Assembly: GCA_045594795.1 (NCBI GenBank)
Contig: JAZNZF010000048.1
Location: forward strand, 1-63,364
Direction: 5' to 3'
Length of the DNA: 63,364 nucleotides
Origin: UMGS1532 sp045594795
GTDB lineage: Bacteria; Bacillota; Clostridia; Oscillospirales; Acutalibacteraceae
Every line of letters begins with the position of its first letter. Position 1 is the stretch's first letter. The position numbers were made by a program, and so were the translations under genes. The notes under the pieces are model-generated. The model saw only the letters and a program-made list of their open reading frames with translations, was not told the origin of the DNA and did not search any database. Shown here in pieces: positions 16,700 to 24,571 of the stretch.

Positions 16700-18007
16700 A
16701 TGAACGATTTAACTACATATCAAAAACCAAATTATCCCATTCGCGTGCTGCAATTTGGCGAGGGTGGATTTTTACGCGGCTTCATTGACTGGATGATTAA
16801 AAAGCTTAACGACCAAAATTTATTTGGCGGAAGTATTGCCGTAGTTCAGCCTATAGAACAAGGTATGTGCGATATGTTAGAGGCACAAAACTGTCTCTAC
16901 ACACACATTGTTCGTGGCGCCGAGGGTGTTGACACCACATTAGTTGACGTTATTGACAGCTGTTACAACCCTTACACCGATTTTGAAAGCTACTTGAAGC
17001 TTGCCGACAACCCTGAGCTAAGATTTATTGTTTCCAACACTACCGAATCGGGTATTGTTTTTGATCCCGAATGTAAAGCAACCGATATCCCTCCAAAAAG
17101 CTTTCCTGCAAAGCTTACCTTGCTTTTGAAAAGAAGATTTGAAAATGGACTTGGCGGTTTTATATTCCTACCCTGCGAGCTTATTGACCGCAACGGCGAT
17201 AATCTTAAGAAAACCCTACTACAGTATGCTGATTTGTGGCAGTTAAGTAAGGACTTTAAAGCATTTATAGAAAATGATAACATCTTCTGTAACACCCTTG
17301 TTGATCGCATAAACACAGGATACCCGAAAGATGAAAAAATTGAACTCCCCTATTCAGATAACATGATAAACACCTCGGAATATTTTCACCTTTTTGTTGT
17401 GGAAACCGATTACGACCTTGAAAAAGAACTTCCTTTCTCTAAAGCTGGTCTTAACGTAATCGTAACGAAGGATGCTTTAGAACGCTATCGCACACGCAAG
17501 GTGCGTATACTTAACGGTGCACATACATCTATGGTGCCTTATGCCTTACTTTCGGGACTTACCACTGTTAAAGAATGTATGGATAATGAAGCTATGCGTA
17601 GCTTTGTTCACGCCTGCCTTTTCGACGAGGTTATACCCACCCTCGACTTGAAGTTGGAAGAGCTTACCGATTACGCAAACAACGTTCTTATTCGTTTCTC
17701 TAATCCTTATATCAAGCACTTCCTTTCGTCTATTGCACTTAATTCTGTAAGTAAGTTCAAAGTGCGTGTATTACCTTCAATTTTGGAATATAAAAAGCGT
17801 TTTGGTAGCTATCCTAAAAATCTTTGCTTAGGTTTTTCTAAGCTAATTGAATTTTACAAAACCTCTACACCTAACGACGATCCTGAGGTTATGGAATTTA
17901 TGAAAAACGAAAGTCTTGACAACATACTTAAAAATACTAAGCTATGGGGTACCGACCTTAGCGAACTTAAAGAGGTGCTATTAAATGCGAATCCATCCAT
18001 TAGATAA
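16700..18007 (+). CDS. uxaB: Tagaturonate reductase
   Basis: NADH-dependent reduction of D-tagaturonate to D-altronate in galacturonate catabolism. The 435-residue protein belongs to the mannitol dehydrogenase superfamily: an N-terminal Rossmann segment RVLQFGEGGFLRGF near residue 15, FIVSNTTESGI near 110, and the C-terminal catalytic region with RKVRILNGAHTSM (Lys/Asn/His) near 268-280. It is somewhat shorter than E. coli UxaB (483). It is the first gene of the hexuronate operon and overlaps uxaA by 23 bases. A fructuronate reductase role (UxuB) is the main alternative; the uxaA neighbour argues for UxaB. Confidence 0.92.
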   Translation: MNDLTTYQKPNYPIRVLQFGEGGFLRGFIDWMIKKLNDQNLFGGSIAVVQPIEQGMCDMLEAQNCLYTHIVRGAEGVDTTLVDVIDSCYNPYTDFESYLKLADNPELRFIVSNTTESGIVFDPECKATDIPPKSFPAKLTLLLKRRFENGLGGFIFLPCELIDRNGDNLKKTLLQYADLWQLSKDFKAFIENDNIFCNTLVDRINTGYPKDEKIELPYSDNMINTSEYFHLFVVETDYDLEKELPFSKAGLNVIVTKDALERYRTRKVRILNGAHTSMVPYALLSGLTTVKECMDNEAMRSFVHACLFDEVIPTLDLKLEELTDYANNVLIRFSNPYIKHFLSSIALNSVSKFKVRVLPSILEYKKRFGSYPKNLCLGFSKLIEFYKTSTPNDDPEVMEFMKNESLDNILKNTKLWGTDLSELKEVLLNANPSIR

Positions 18008-19358
18008 CGTAGAGGTTTATAAAAACGGGCAAAAATATGCACTTTGCGATATTGCAAGTGGTGAAAACGTTATAAAATACGGTTTCCCCATAGGCCACGC
18101 AAAGGAAGATATAAAAAAGGGCGATATGGTTAGTCCACATAACTTAGCCTCTAATCTTTCCGGGATTACGGAATGGACCTACTCCCCCTACAAAGAACCC
18201 AAAATTGAACAAAAACAGGGCACCTTTATGGGTTACCTTCGTAAAGACGGCAAGGTTGGTATTAGAAACGAGCTTTGGATTGTCCCAACCGTAGGCTGTG
18301 CCAATGCTGTTGCATTAAAGCTTGCCGAGTTAACCGGTGCAAAAGCGCTTACACATCCTTATGGTTGCTCTCAGCTTGGCGGAGACTTGCTTACTACCCA
18401 AAAAACTCTTTGCGGACTTATAAAGCATCCTAACGCGGGAGCTGTTTTGGTGCTTGGGCTTGGTTGCGAAAACAATGGTATTGAACAATTAAAAACCGTA
18501 CTTGGTGAGGTAGATACTGAACGCGTACGCTTTTTGAATTTACAAGACTGTGAAGACGAGATTGCTTGCTCAATAAAAATACTTACCGACCTTAAACAGA
18601 TTATCGCAAAGGACATACGCACACCCCAACCAATATCAAAACTTCAAATCGCAGTTAAGTGTGGCGGTAGTGACGGCTATAGTGGTATTACTGCAAATCC
18701 ATTAGTTGGTATGGTTGCTGATAAATTCTACAGTTACGGCTCTACTATTTTAATGAGTGAAATGCCCGAAATCTTTGGTGCAGAACAAATAGTTTTAGAG
18801 CGCAGTAAAGATGAGAAGGCATTCCGACAAGCTGCAGATATGATTACCGCCTTCCGTAAATATTTTATTGACCACGGCGAAGGTATTGCTGATAATCCCT
18901 CTCCCGGCAATATAGCCGGCGGAATTTCTACTTTAGAGGAAAAGTCGCTTGGTTGCGTTCAAAAGGCAGGCAAGGTTACTCTTTGTGGTGCTTTAAACAT
19001 AGGCGAAACCACCGACGAGGGAGGTTTGTTCCTTGTAAACGGGCCGGGTAACGACCAGGTTGCTGTTACTAATCTTACAGCCTCGGGCGCAAGCTTAATT
19101 CTGTTTACAACCGGTAGAGGTACTCCTCTTTGTGCACCAATACCTACTTTGAAAATTTCTACAAATACACCCCTTTGCGACAACAAACCGCATTGGATAG
19201 ATTTCGATGCAGGCGTGTTGCTGGGCGGCGCCGACCGTAGCAAGACCGCAGACAAGCTTTTTGACCTTTGTATAAAGGTTGCCGAAGGCACTATGAGCCG
19301 TGGTGAGAAAAACGGCTACTTGGATATTGCTATTTTTAAAGATGGTGTTACACTATAA
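17985..19358 (+). CDS. uxaA: Altronate dehydratase
   Basis: Converts D-altronate to 2-keto-3-deoxygluconate. The 457-residue protein has an N-terminal SAF-type domain (about 1-75, IHPLDNVEVYKNG) fused to the large catalytic domain, with THPYGCSQLGGDL near 123, VLGLGCENNG near 154 and KCGGSDGYSG near 221; cysteine-containing motifs like these fit the Fe-dependent family. It overlaps uxaB by 23 bases, so translation is coupled. KDG kinase and aldolase, needed to finish the pathway, are not in the window. Confidence 0.93.
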   Translation: MRIHPLDNVEVYKNGQKYALCDIASGENVIKYGFPIGHAKEDIKKGDMVSPHNLASNLSGITEWTYSPYKEPKIEQKQGTFMGYLRKDGKVGIRNELWIVPTVGCANAVALKLAELTGAKALTHPYGCSQLGGDLLTTQKTLCGLIKHPNAGAVLVLGLGCENNGIEQLKTVLGEVDTERVRFLNLQDCEDEIACSIKILTDLKQIIAKDIRTPQPISKLQIAVKCGGSDGYSGITANPLVGMVADKFYSYGSTILMSEMPEIFGAEQIVLERSKDEKAFRQAADMITAFRKYFIDHGEGIADNPSPGNIAGGISTLEEKSLGCVQKAGKVTLCGALNIGETTDEGGLFLVNGPGNDQVAVTNLTASGASLILFTTGRGTPLCAPIPTLKISTNTPLCDNKPHWIDFDAGVLLGGADRSKTADKLFDLCIKVAEGTMSRGEKNGYLDIAIFKDGVTL

Positions 19359-19388
19359 TATATAGGTTATTTTGAAAGGTGATTTATA

Positions 19389-20777
19389 ATGAGCTATTAC
19401 AAAAGCGATTTTCTATTAACTAACAAAACCGCAAAAAAACTTTATATGGGCTATGCTAAAGATATGCCTATTTTTGACTACCACTGCCACCTACCCGAAA
19501 AGCAGATACTCGAAAACAAGCCTTTTTCTGATTTGTTTGAAATCTGGCTTGCGGGTGACCACTACAAATGGCGTTTGATGCGTAACTTTGGTGTTGACGA
19601 GGAATACATTACAGGCTCTGCCTCTAATCACGATAAGTTCCTCGCCTACTGCAAAACCTTAGGCACCGCTTTTGGTAACCCACTTTACCATTGGTCACAG
19701 GTTGAACTACAAGAATTCTTTGGTTGCACCTTAGAGATAAACGAAAAGAACGCCGAGGCTATTTGGGACCAATGCAACGCCTATATAAAGGCAAACAAGG
19801 TAACACCGCAAAGCCTTATAGAAGGCTCTAACGTAAAGCATCTTTTCACTACTAACGAGGTTTTTGACGACTTAGATACCTTCCGCGAGATAGCAAAAAA
19901 GGATTACAACTTTAGTGTTGCGCCCGCATTTAGAGCTGATAAAATTATGAATATTGAAGCCTCGGGCTATACCGAGTTTTTAGGCAAGTTAGAAGCTCTT
20001 ACCCACCCTATCGGCAACCTTGCCGAGTTAGAATCCGCACTTGAAATTCGCCTAAAAGCATTCTTAGAGGTAGGCGCAAAGGCAAGTGATATCGCCGTTC
20101 AAAACGTATACCCCGTAACCACCGCTAAAGTGGCAGACGAGGTATTCCAAAAAGCAATCTCTGGCAAGGCTATTACCGAGAAAGATGCAGAAAAATTTAA
20201 AGGCTACCTTACCTACTTCCTTATGAAGCTTTATGCTAAGTACTCGGTTCGCACCGAGCTGCATCTCGGCGCAATGCGTAACAACAACGCCGTTATGCTT
20301 AAAAGGTTAGGTCTTGATACAGGCTTTGATAGCATTGCAGAAGATAACAGCATTAAAGCACTTTCGCGCCTTTTTGACAAGCTTAATTCCGAAAACTCAC
20401 TACCTGCCACTATAGTGTTCAACCTAAACCCAAAAATGAACACAGAGATTATGACCCTTATAGGTTGCTTCCAGTCAAGCGAAGTTCAGGGTAAAATGCA
20501 ATACGGTCCTGCTTGGTGGTTCCTTGATAACAAGGTTGGTATGGAAAACCACCTGCGCGACCTTACCGCAACGGGTCACATCGCTACCTTTGTTGGTATG
20601 CTTACCGATAGCCGTTCACTTCTTTCATACCCACGCCATCATTATTTCCGCCGTATACTCTGCAACTACTTTGGCGATATGATGGAAAAGGGTGAAATGA
20701 CAAGCGACATAAAGTTAGTTGGCGAGGTTGTTAAGAACATCTGCTTTAACAACTCTGTAAACTATTTTGGTGTATAA
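19389..20777 (+). CDS. uxaC: Glucuronate/galacturonate isomerase
   Basis: Isomerises D-glucuronate to fructuronate and D-galacturonate to tagaturonate, the first step feeding UxaB. The 462-residue length is standard for the amidohydrolase-fold UxaC. Metal-binding motif FDYHCHLPEKQI near residue 28, WRLMRNFGVDE near 57 and ELHLGAMRNNN near 293 are family hallmarks. It follows uxaA by 30 bases with a GAAAGGTGAT site. The gene order B-A-C is a compact catabolic operon; no transporter or regulator is attached. Confidence 0.96.
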   Translation: MSYYKSDFLLTNKTAKKLYMGYAKDMPIFDYHCHLPEKQILENKPFSDLFEIWLAGDHYKWRLMRNFGVDEEYITGSASNHDKFLAYCKTLGTAFGNPLYHWSQVELQEFFGCTLEINEKNAEAIWDQCNAYIKANKVTPQSLIEGSNVKHLFTTNEVFDDLDTFREIAKKDYNFSVAPAFRADKIMNIEASGYTEFLGKLEALTHPIGNLAELESALEIRLKAFLEVGAKASDIAVQNVYPVTTAKVADEVFQKAISGKAITEKDAEKFKGYLTYFLMKLYAKYSVRTELHLGAMRNNNAVMLKRLGLDTGFDSIAEDNSIKALSRLFDKLNSENSLPATIVFNLNPKMNTEIMTLIGCFQSSEVQGKMQYGPAWWFLDNKVGMENHLRDLTATGHIATFVGMLTDSRSLLSYPRHHYFRRILCNYFGDMMEKGEMTSDIKLVGEVVKNICFNNSVNYFGV

Positions 20778-20817
20778 ACACATATAATTAATCTTTTCAA
20801 AACAAACTTAATATGCA

Positions 20818-20935
20818 CGAAATAGTTGCTAAATCACAGATTTAGACTATTTCGGAGAACATTGAATGGCTAAAATGCAAAACGCATATCTACGTTTTGC
20901 GGCGGCTTTGCCGCTTTCAAGGCTCTGAAGCCTTG
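20818..20935. repeat. Intergenic array of short hairpins
   Basis: Four consecutive short inverted repeats fill this gap: CGAAATAGT/ACTATTTCG with an inner CTAAATC/GATTTAG (20818-20854), GCAAAACG/CGTTTTGC (20877-20900), GCGGC/GCCGC and AAGGCT/AGCCTT. The first may end the uxa transcript. The spaced small-hairpin layout resembles the array at 60262-60410. A TATAAT at 20945-20950 may be the -10 of the next gene. Confidence 0.6.
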
Positions 20936-21037
20936 CTTTTATGATATAATAAAGGCGAATAAGCAAAGTTGCCAATCTGGGTTTGGTAATATTTGTGGCT
21001 TTCGCCTTTGTTTTTGCGGTAAAAAGGGGAGGAATAT

Positions 21038-22225
21038 ATGCCTAAACAGAATTTGCTTTGCTATAGATTAGCACAATTCGTTTCGTGGATAGTAGCAACA
21101 TTTATATTTAAGCGCAAAATTTTGCGTAACGAGATAAAGGGCAAAAAAGGCCCATTTGTTATTATTGCAAATCACGAGGCGGCGCTCGACTTTGTAAACC
21201 TTATAGGTGCAACCGCAAGACCTATGCACTTTGTTATTAGCAATTCTTTTTTTAAAACCCTACCCATAACCAATTTTTTAAATCGGATTGGTGTAATACC
21301 AAAGCAACAGTTTCAGACAACGGCATCTGATATGAAAAAGATGAAAGCGGTTATAGACGGCGGTGGCATTTTGGTAATTTACCCCGCCGGGCTTATGTGC
21401 GAGGACGGACTCTCGACCCCTATTCCTACCGCTACGTATAAATTTTTAAAATGGATTAAGGCAGATATTTATGTTGCTAAATCAAGCGGCACCTATTTCT
21501 CTATGCCAAAATGGGCAAAGGGCATAAGACCCGGCAGAACATATTTGGATATTTACAAGCTGTTTTCTAAAGCCGAGATTAATTCGTTAGAAGTACCAGA
21601 GATAAAAGAAGCCACCGAAAAGGCGCTGCTTTTTGATGCCTACCGCGAGCAAGAGGAATTTAAAGTTCCTTACAAAAACGGTGATAATATCGAAGGGCTA
21701 CAAAACGTACTTTATATGTGCCCACACTGTAAATCCGAGTTTACCCTAAATGTTAAAGACAAAAACATTATTTATTGCAATAGCTGTGGCTTTGCACACA
21801 AAAGTGATAAACTCGCTTTCTTGCATAACACAAGTGATATCTCCACCGAAATACGTTATGTTTCGGACTGGAGCAGGCTGATTTATAACGAGCTTAAAGA
21901 AAGAATAATAAAAGGTATAGACACCGAGCTTTCTACTACAACCGATGTTTATATGATAGATGATAAAAAACACAAGTTTTTTAAGGTAGGTAGCGCAAAC
22001 CTTACACTTAACAGCACCCACTTTTTAATAAGCGGTACAATTAACCAAAGCCCCGTGGAGCTAAGTATACCTATTATCAGCTTTGCCTCGCTACCGTTTA
22101 GCCCAGGTAAATACTTAGAAATTCAGCACGGCGACAATATATACCGTTGCGTTCTGCACGACGGAAAGCTTACAATGAAATTTATAAATATGATTAAAGT
22201 TTTTTACGAGCTAAAGGCTCACTAA
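21038..22225 (+). CDS. PlsC-like acyltransferase with zinc-ribbon C-terminal region
   Basis: A 395-residue protein. The first ~200 residues form a glycerolipid acyltransferase domain with the HX4D box NHEAALDF near residue 46, and an IYPAGLMCEDG segment near 123 in the place of the usual EG(T/E)R block. The middle carries a CPHCKSEF...CNSCGF zinc ribbon (about 229-252), an unusual addition, and the last ~120 residues look beta-rich. No strong membrane helix beyond the N-terminal one is seen. Probably acylates a lysophospholipid or related acceptor; the exact substrate is unknown. Followed at 59 bases by an unknown gene on the same strand. Confidence 0.85.
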   Translation: MPKQNLLCYRLAQFVSWIVATFIFKRKILRNEIKGKKGPFVIIANHEAALDFVNLIGATARPMHFVISNSFFKTLPITNFLNRIGVIPKQQFQTTASDMKKMKAVIDGGGILVIYPAGLMCEDGLSTPIPTATYKFLKWIKADIYVAKSSGTYFSMPKWAKGIRPGRTYLDIYKLFSKAEINSLEVPEIKEATEKALLFDAYREQEEFKVPYKNGDNIEGLQNVLYMCPHCKSEFTLNVKDKNIIYCNSCGFAHKSDKLAFLHNTSDISTEIRYVSDWSRLIYNELKERIIKGIDTELSTTTDVYMIDDKKHKFFKVGSANLTLNSTHFLISGTINQSPVELSIPIISFASLPFSPGKYLEIQHGDNIYRCVLHDGKLTMKFINMIKVFYELKAH

Positions 22226-22283
22226 TAAAAACCTTTAGCAGTTTTTAAAACACAAATTTTTCTCAAAAGCACCGGTGATTTAA

Positions 22284-23171
22284 ATGCCTACTAACGCTTT
22301 GCGCTTTACGATATTTAAAACCTTATTTACCGAACTTTACAAAAAGTGTGGGTTTTTGGTTATATCAAGCAATAATACATATTTAACCATCGATAAATTG
22401 CCTAACGGTAAAGTAAAGGTTTTAGGAAAAGAATTCCACATAGCTTTAAGCTCCCACCCTTTTACGTTAGAAAAACGACTTATTCTGCTTTGCGATATAT
22501 GCTTAAGCAACCCAACCAAAGAGTTTATAGAGAGCTTTGCCCAAAAACTACAATTTGTTAAATGCTCTACCGATTTAGAGCTTGAGGGTATAGTGGCTTT
22601 TACGAACCCATTAAATGCCGAGCTTGCACGTTACGCCAAGTCCTTAGGCGTACATGCTTTGACCTATCACGACAGCCCCATACTATCCCCCTTTCTGCCC
22701 GAAATTGACCTTTTATGCGGCAGCTATGCGCTCCAAGGAATAACCGAGGAAGCCATTTATGACTTTGGCGAAGCCTTTGCAGGCTTTTTACAAAGATATT
22801 ACGCTCTGCAGGCATTTCAAGCTAAACCGCTTTTTAAAAATGGCTTTCAAATAATGTTTATAAATATCTTAAATATGTTACAAAGTATTGATTTTACTTT
22901 ATTTGGCTTTACCTCAGGCGGATATCTATTGCATTTGTTTGGTACTGAAGATGCTAAATTAATGTTAGAGAATGGCAACGAAGTAATCTGCACCATAAAA
23001 TCTAAAACTAAAAGAGGGCGCCACTTTAAAGCCTTATACCTACAAAACGGTAGCTGCGGCTTTTCGCTAACACTACCCCACGGTATTGCAAAATGCACCC
23101 TGTTTAAAGGCGAACATAAGATAACGCTTGTCACCTCTGCCCTTAAAACTAATAGTCTAAAAATAGAATAA
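22284..23171 (+). CDS. Hypothetical protein downstream of the acyltransferase
   Basis: A 295-residue protein that I do not recognise. The first half alternates beta and alpha segments (KVLGKEFHIALSSHPF, LEGIVAFTNPLNAELARYAK) in a Rossmann-like way, the middle has a hydrophobic stretch (GFQIMFINILNMLQSIDFTL), and the last ~80 residues are beta-rich. It is on the same strand as the PlsC-like gene with a 59-base gap, and a hairpin terminator follows, so the pair may act together. Base composition matches its neighbours. Confidence 0.75.
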   Translation: MPTNALRFTIFKTLFTELYKKCGFLVISSNNTYLTIDKLPNGKVKVLGKEFHIALSSHPFTLEKRLILLCDICLSNPTKEFIESFAQKLQFVKCSTDLELEGIVAFTNPLNAELARYAKSLGVHALTYHDSPILSPFLPEIDLLCGSYALQGITEEAIYDFGEAFAGFLQRYYALQAFQAKPLFKNGFQIMFINILNMLQSIDFTLFGFTSGGYLLHLFGTEDAKLMLENGNEVICTIKSKTKRGRHFKALYLQNGSCGFSLTLPHGIAKCTLFKGEHKITLVTSALKTNSLKIE

Positions 23172-23178
23172 ACAATAA

Positions 23179-23217
23179 AATTCGCCCACACTCATTTTTA
23201 TAGAGTATGGGCGAATT
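23179..23217. terminator. Bidirectional terminator between convergent genes
   Basis: AATTCGCCCA (23179-23188) pairs with TGGGCGAATT (23208-23217). It lies between the stop codons of the convergent genes ending at 23171 and 23221. Confidence 0.75.
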
Positions 23218-23220
23218 GGT

Positions 23221-23679
23221 TTATATTAAGCTTTTAAGAAGTGCCGTACAGCCCCTTAGAATATCTTGGTAGGTGGTTTTAAAATCCCCCGAATACCAAG
23301 GGTCAGCAACGTCACCGCCACCGCAGTAATCCAAAAGCTTATGTATCTTGCCTTTGTTGTCGGCGCCTAAAATCCTTTGCATATTACGGATATTAGCACT
23401 ATCCATACCGATAAACAAATCGTAATTATCGTAATCCGATTTCTTTAATTGTACCGCGCGCTTACCCTCTGCCAAAATACCGTGAGCCTTTAGCTCGGCT
23501 TTCGCCGGAGGATAAACAGGGTTGCCGATATCTCCCCAAATCTCCTCGGTGCTTGTGGCACTTGAGGCAACGAAAAACTCCGAGCTGACGCCCTCCTTTG
23601 CTAACATATCCTTAAATATAAACTCCGCCATCGGACTGCGACAAATATTGCCGTGGCAGACAAACATAATTTTAATCAT
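23221..23679 (-). CDS. Low-molecular-weight protein tyrosine phosphatase
   Basis: A 152-residue phosphatase that removes phosphate from tyrosine or arginine residues of proteins. The signature CHGNICRS starts at Cys8 (C-X5-R-S), and the general acid Asp is in DPWYSGDF near residue 130. I use ATG 23679, which has a GGTGAT site, instead of a start 30 bases upstream; the P-loop then sits at the usual distance from the N-terminus. Single gene with its own promoter; no kinase partner is adjacent. Confidence 0.93.
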   Translation of the reverse strand: MIKIMFVCHGNICRSPMAEFIFKDMLAKEGVSSEFFVASSATSTEEIWGDIGNPVYPPAKAELKAHGILAEGKRAVQLKKSDYDNYDLFIGMDSANIRNMQRILGADNKGKIHKLLDYCGGGDVADPWYSGDFKTTYQDILRGCTALLKSLI

Positions 23680-23699
23680 ATAAATCACCAGCCGTTTAT

Positions 23700-23728
23700 A
23701 TTTTAGCACGGATTTAAAATTATTACAA
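23700..23728 (-). promoter_or_regulatory. Probable promoter of the phosphatase gene
   Basis: Minus strand: TTGTAA (23723-23728), 17 bases, TAAAAT (23700-23705). Confidence 0.5.
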
Positions 23729-23788
23729 CTGCAGTTTATTTTTCAAAAAGTGATGTTTAAAGACGGTTTACTGAAAAACAATAATAAT

Positions 23789-23842
23789 TTATCGTAAAAC
23801 GATAATATTTTTATTGACAAACGATAATTTTGGTGTTATTAT
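23789..23842 (+). promoter_or_regulatory. Promoter and operator of the DUF2975-XRE-DUF4173 operon
   Basis: TTGACA (23814-23819), 17-base spacer, TATTAT (23837-23842). A perfect inverted repeat TTATCGT-AAA-ACGATAA (23789-23805) lies just upstream of the -35, and the same half-site AAACGATAAT recurs at 23819-23828 inside the spacer. This is a classic layout for repression by a small dimeric HTH protein, most simply the XRE protein encoded in the operon (inference). Confidence 0.75.
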
Positions 23843-23876
23843 ATAGTTGACCAAAAGGAAAGGGTTGGTATTAAAA

Positions 23877-24344
23877 ATGGTAAATAATAAAATTTCTGTT
23901 AAAATTTCTATTGGTGTGTGTATTGCTTTATCCGCGCTACTATTTGTTTTTACTATATTCGGTGTAAATATTTTCGAGCTTTATATGACCGCATATAGAG
24001 GATTTTCTGCAACGGGCGAAGCGCTTGAAATGCTTAAAAGAACCTTTGTTATTTGTTTCTATCCCTCGGATGTTTTTGCAGCTATAATTTTGTATTCGCT
24101 TTTAAAACTACTCTTTAATATAAAAGAAGGAAAGATTTTTATAACACAGAATACAAAATATTTGCGCACTGTTTCGTGGTGCTGTTTTATGATAGCTATT
24201 ATTACCTTTGTGGGCGGTTTCTTTTATATGCCGTTTATATTTATTGCGGCGGCGGGCGGTTTTACAGGTATGCTTTTGAGAGTGCTTAAAAACGTTATGC
24301 AATCAGCCGTTGAGCTTCGTGAAGAAAACGACCTAACAATCTAA
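23877..24344 (+). CDS. DUF2975 membrane protein
   Basis: A 155-residue membrane protein with four hydrophobic segments (for example VCIALSALLFVFTIFGV and FMIAIITFVGGFFYMPFIF) in the DUF2975 pattern, whose members are nearly always encoded next to a small XRE regulator, as here. ATG 23877 is chosen as the start, with GGAAAGGG upstream; an in-frame TTG 30 bases earlier is less likely. Its stop is 12 bases from the XRE gene. No biochemical role is established. Confidence 0.87.
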   Translation: MVNNKISVKISIGVCIALSALLFVFTIFGVNIFELYMTAYRGFSATGEALEMLKRTFVICFYPSDVFAAIILYSLLKLLFNIKEGKIFITQNTKYLRTVSWCCFMIAIITFVGGFFYMPFIFIAAAGGFTGMLLRVLKNVMQSAVELREENDLTI

Positions 24345-24356
24345 AGGAGATAAACT

Positions 24357-24566
24357 ATGATAGAAGTAAATCTTGATATAATGTTAGCCCTAAGGCGTAT
24401 GACATCGGCAGAGCTTGCTGATAAAATCGGAATAACACAGGCCAATCTTTCGGTGCTTAAAACAGGCAAAGCAAAGGCTGTGCGTTTTTCTACTTTAGAA
24501 AGTATATGCAAAGAGCTTGACTGTCAACCTGGGGATATACTTAAATATAGTCCAGACAAGGAGTAG
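24357..24566 (+). CDS. XRE-family regulator (YozG type)
   Basis: A 69-residue helix-turn-helix protein that is almost only a Cro/CI domain: LADKIGITQANLSVLKTGKA is the HTH, and CQPGDILKYSPDKE the typical C-terminal end. Proteins of this size pair with DUF2975 proteins and probably sense through them. A GGAG site precedes the ATG. The inverted repeat in the promoter at 23789-23805 is the natural candidate operator for autoregulation. Confidence 0.92.
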   Translation: MIEVNLDIMLALRRMTSAELADKIGITQANLSVLKTGKAKAVRFSTLESICKELDCQPGDILKYSPDKE

Positions 24567-24571
24567 ATAAT

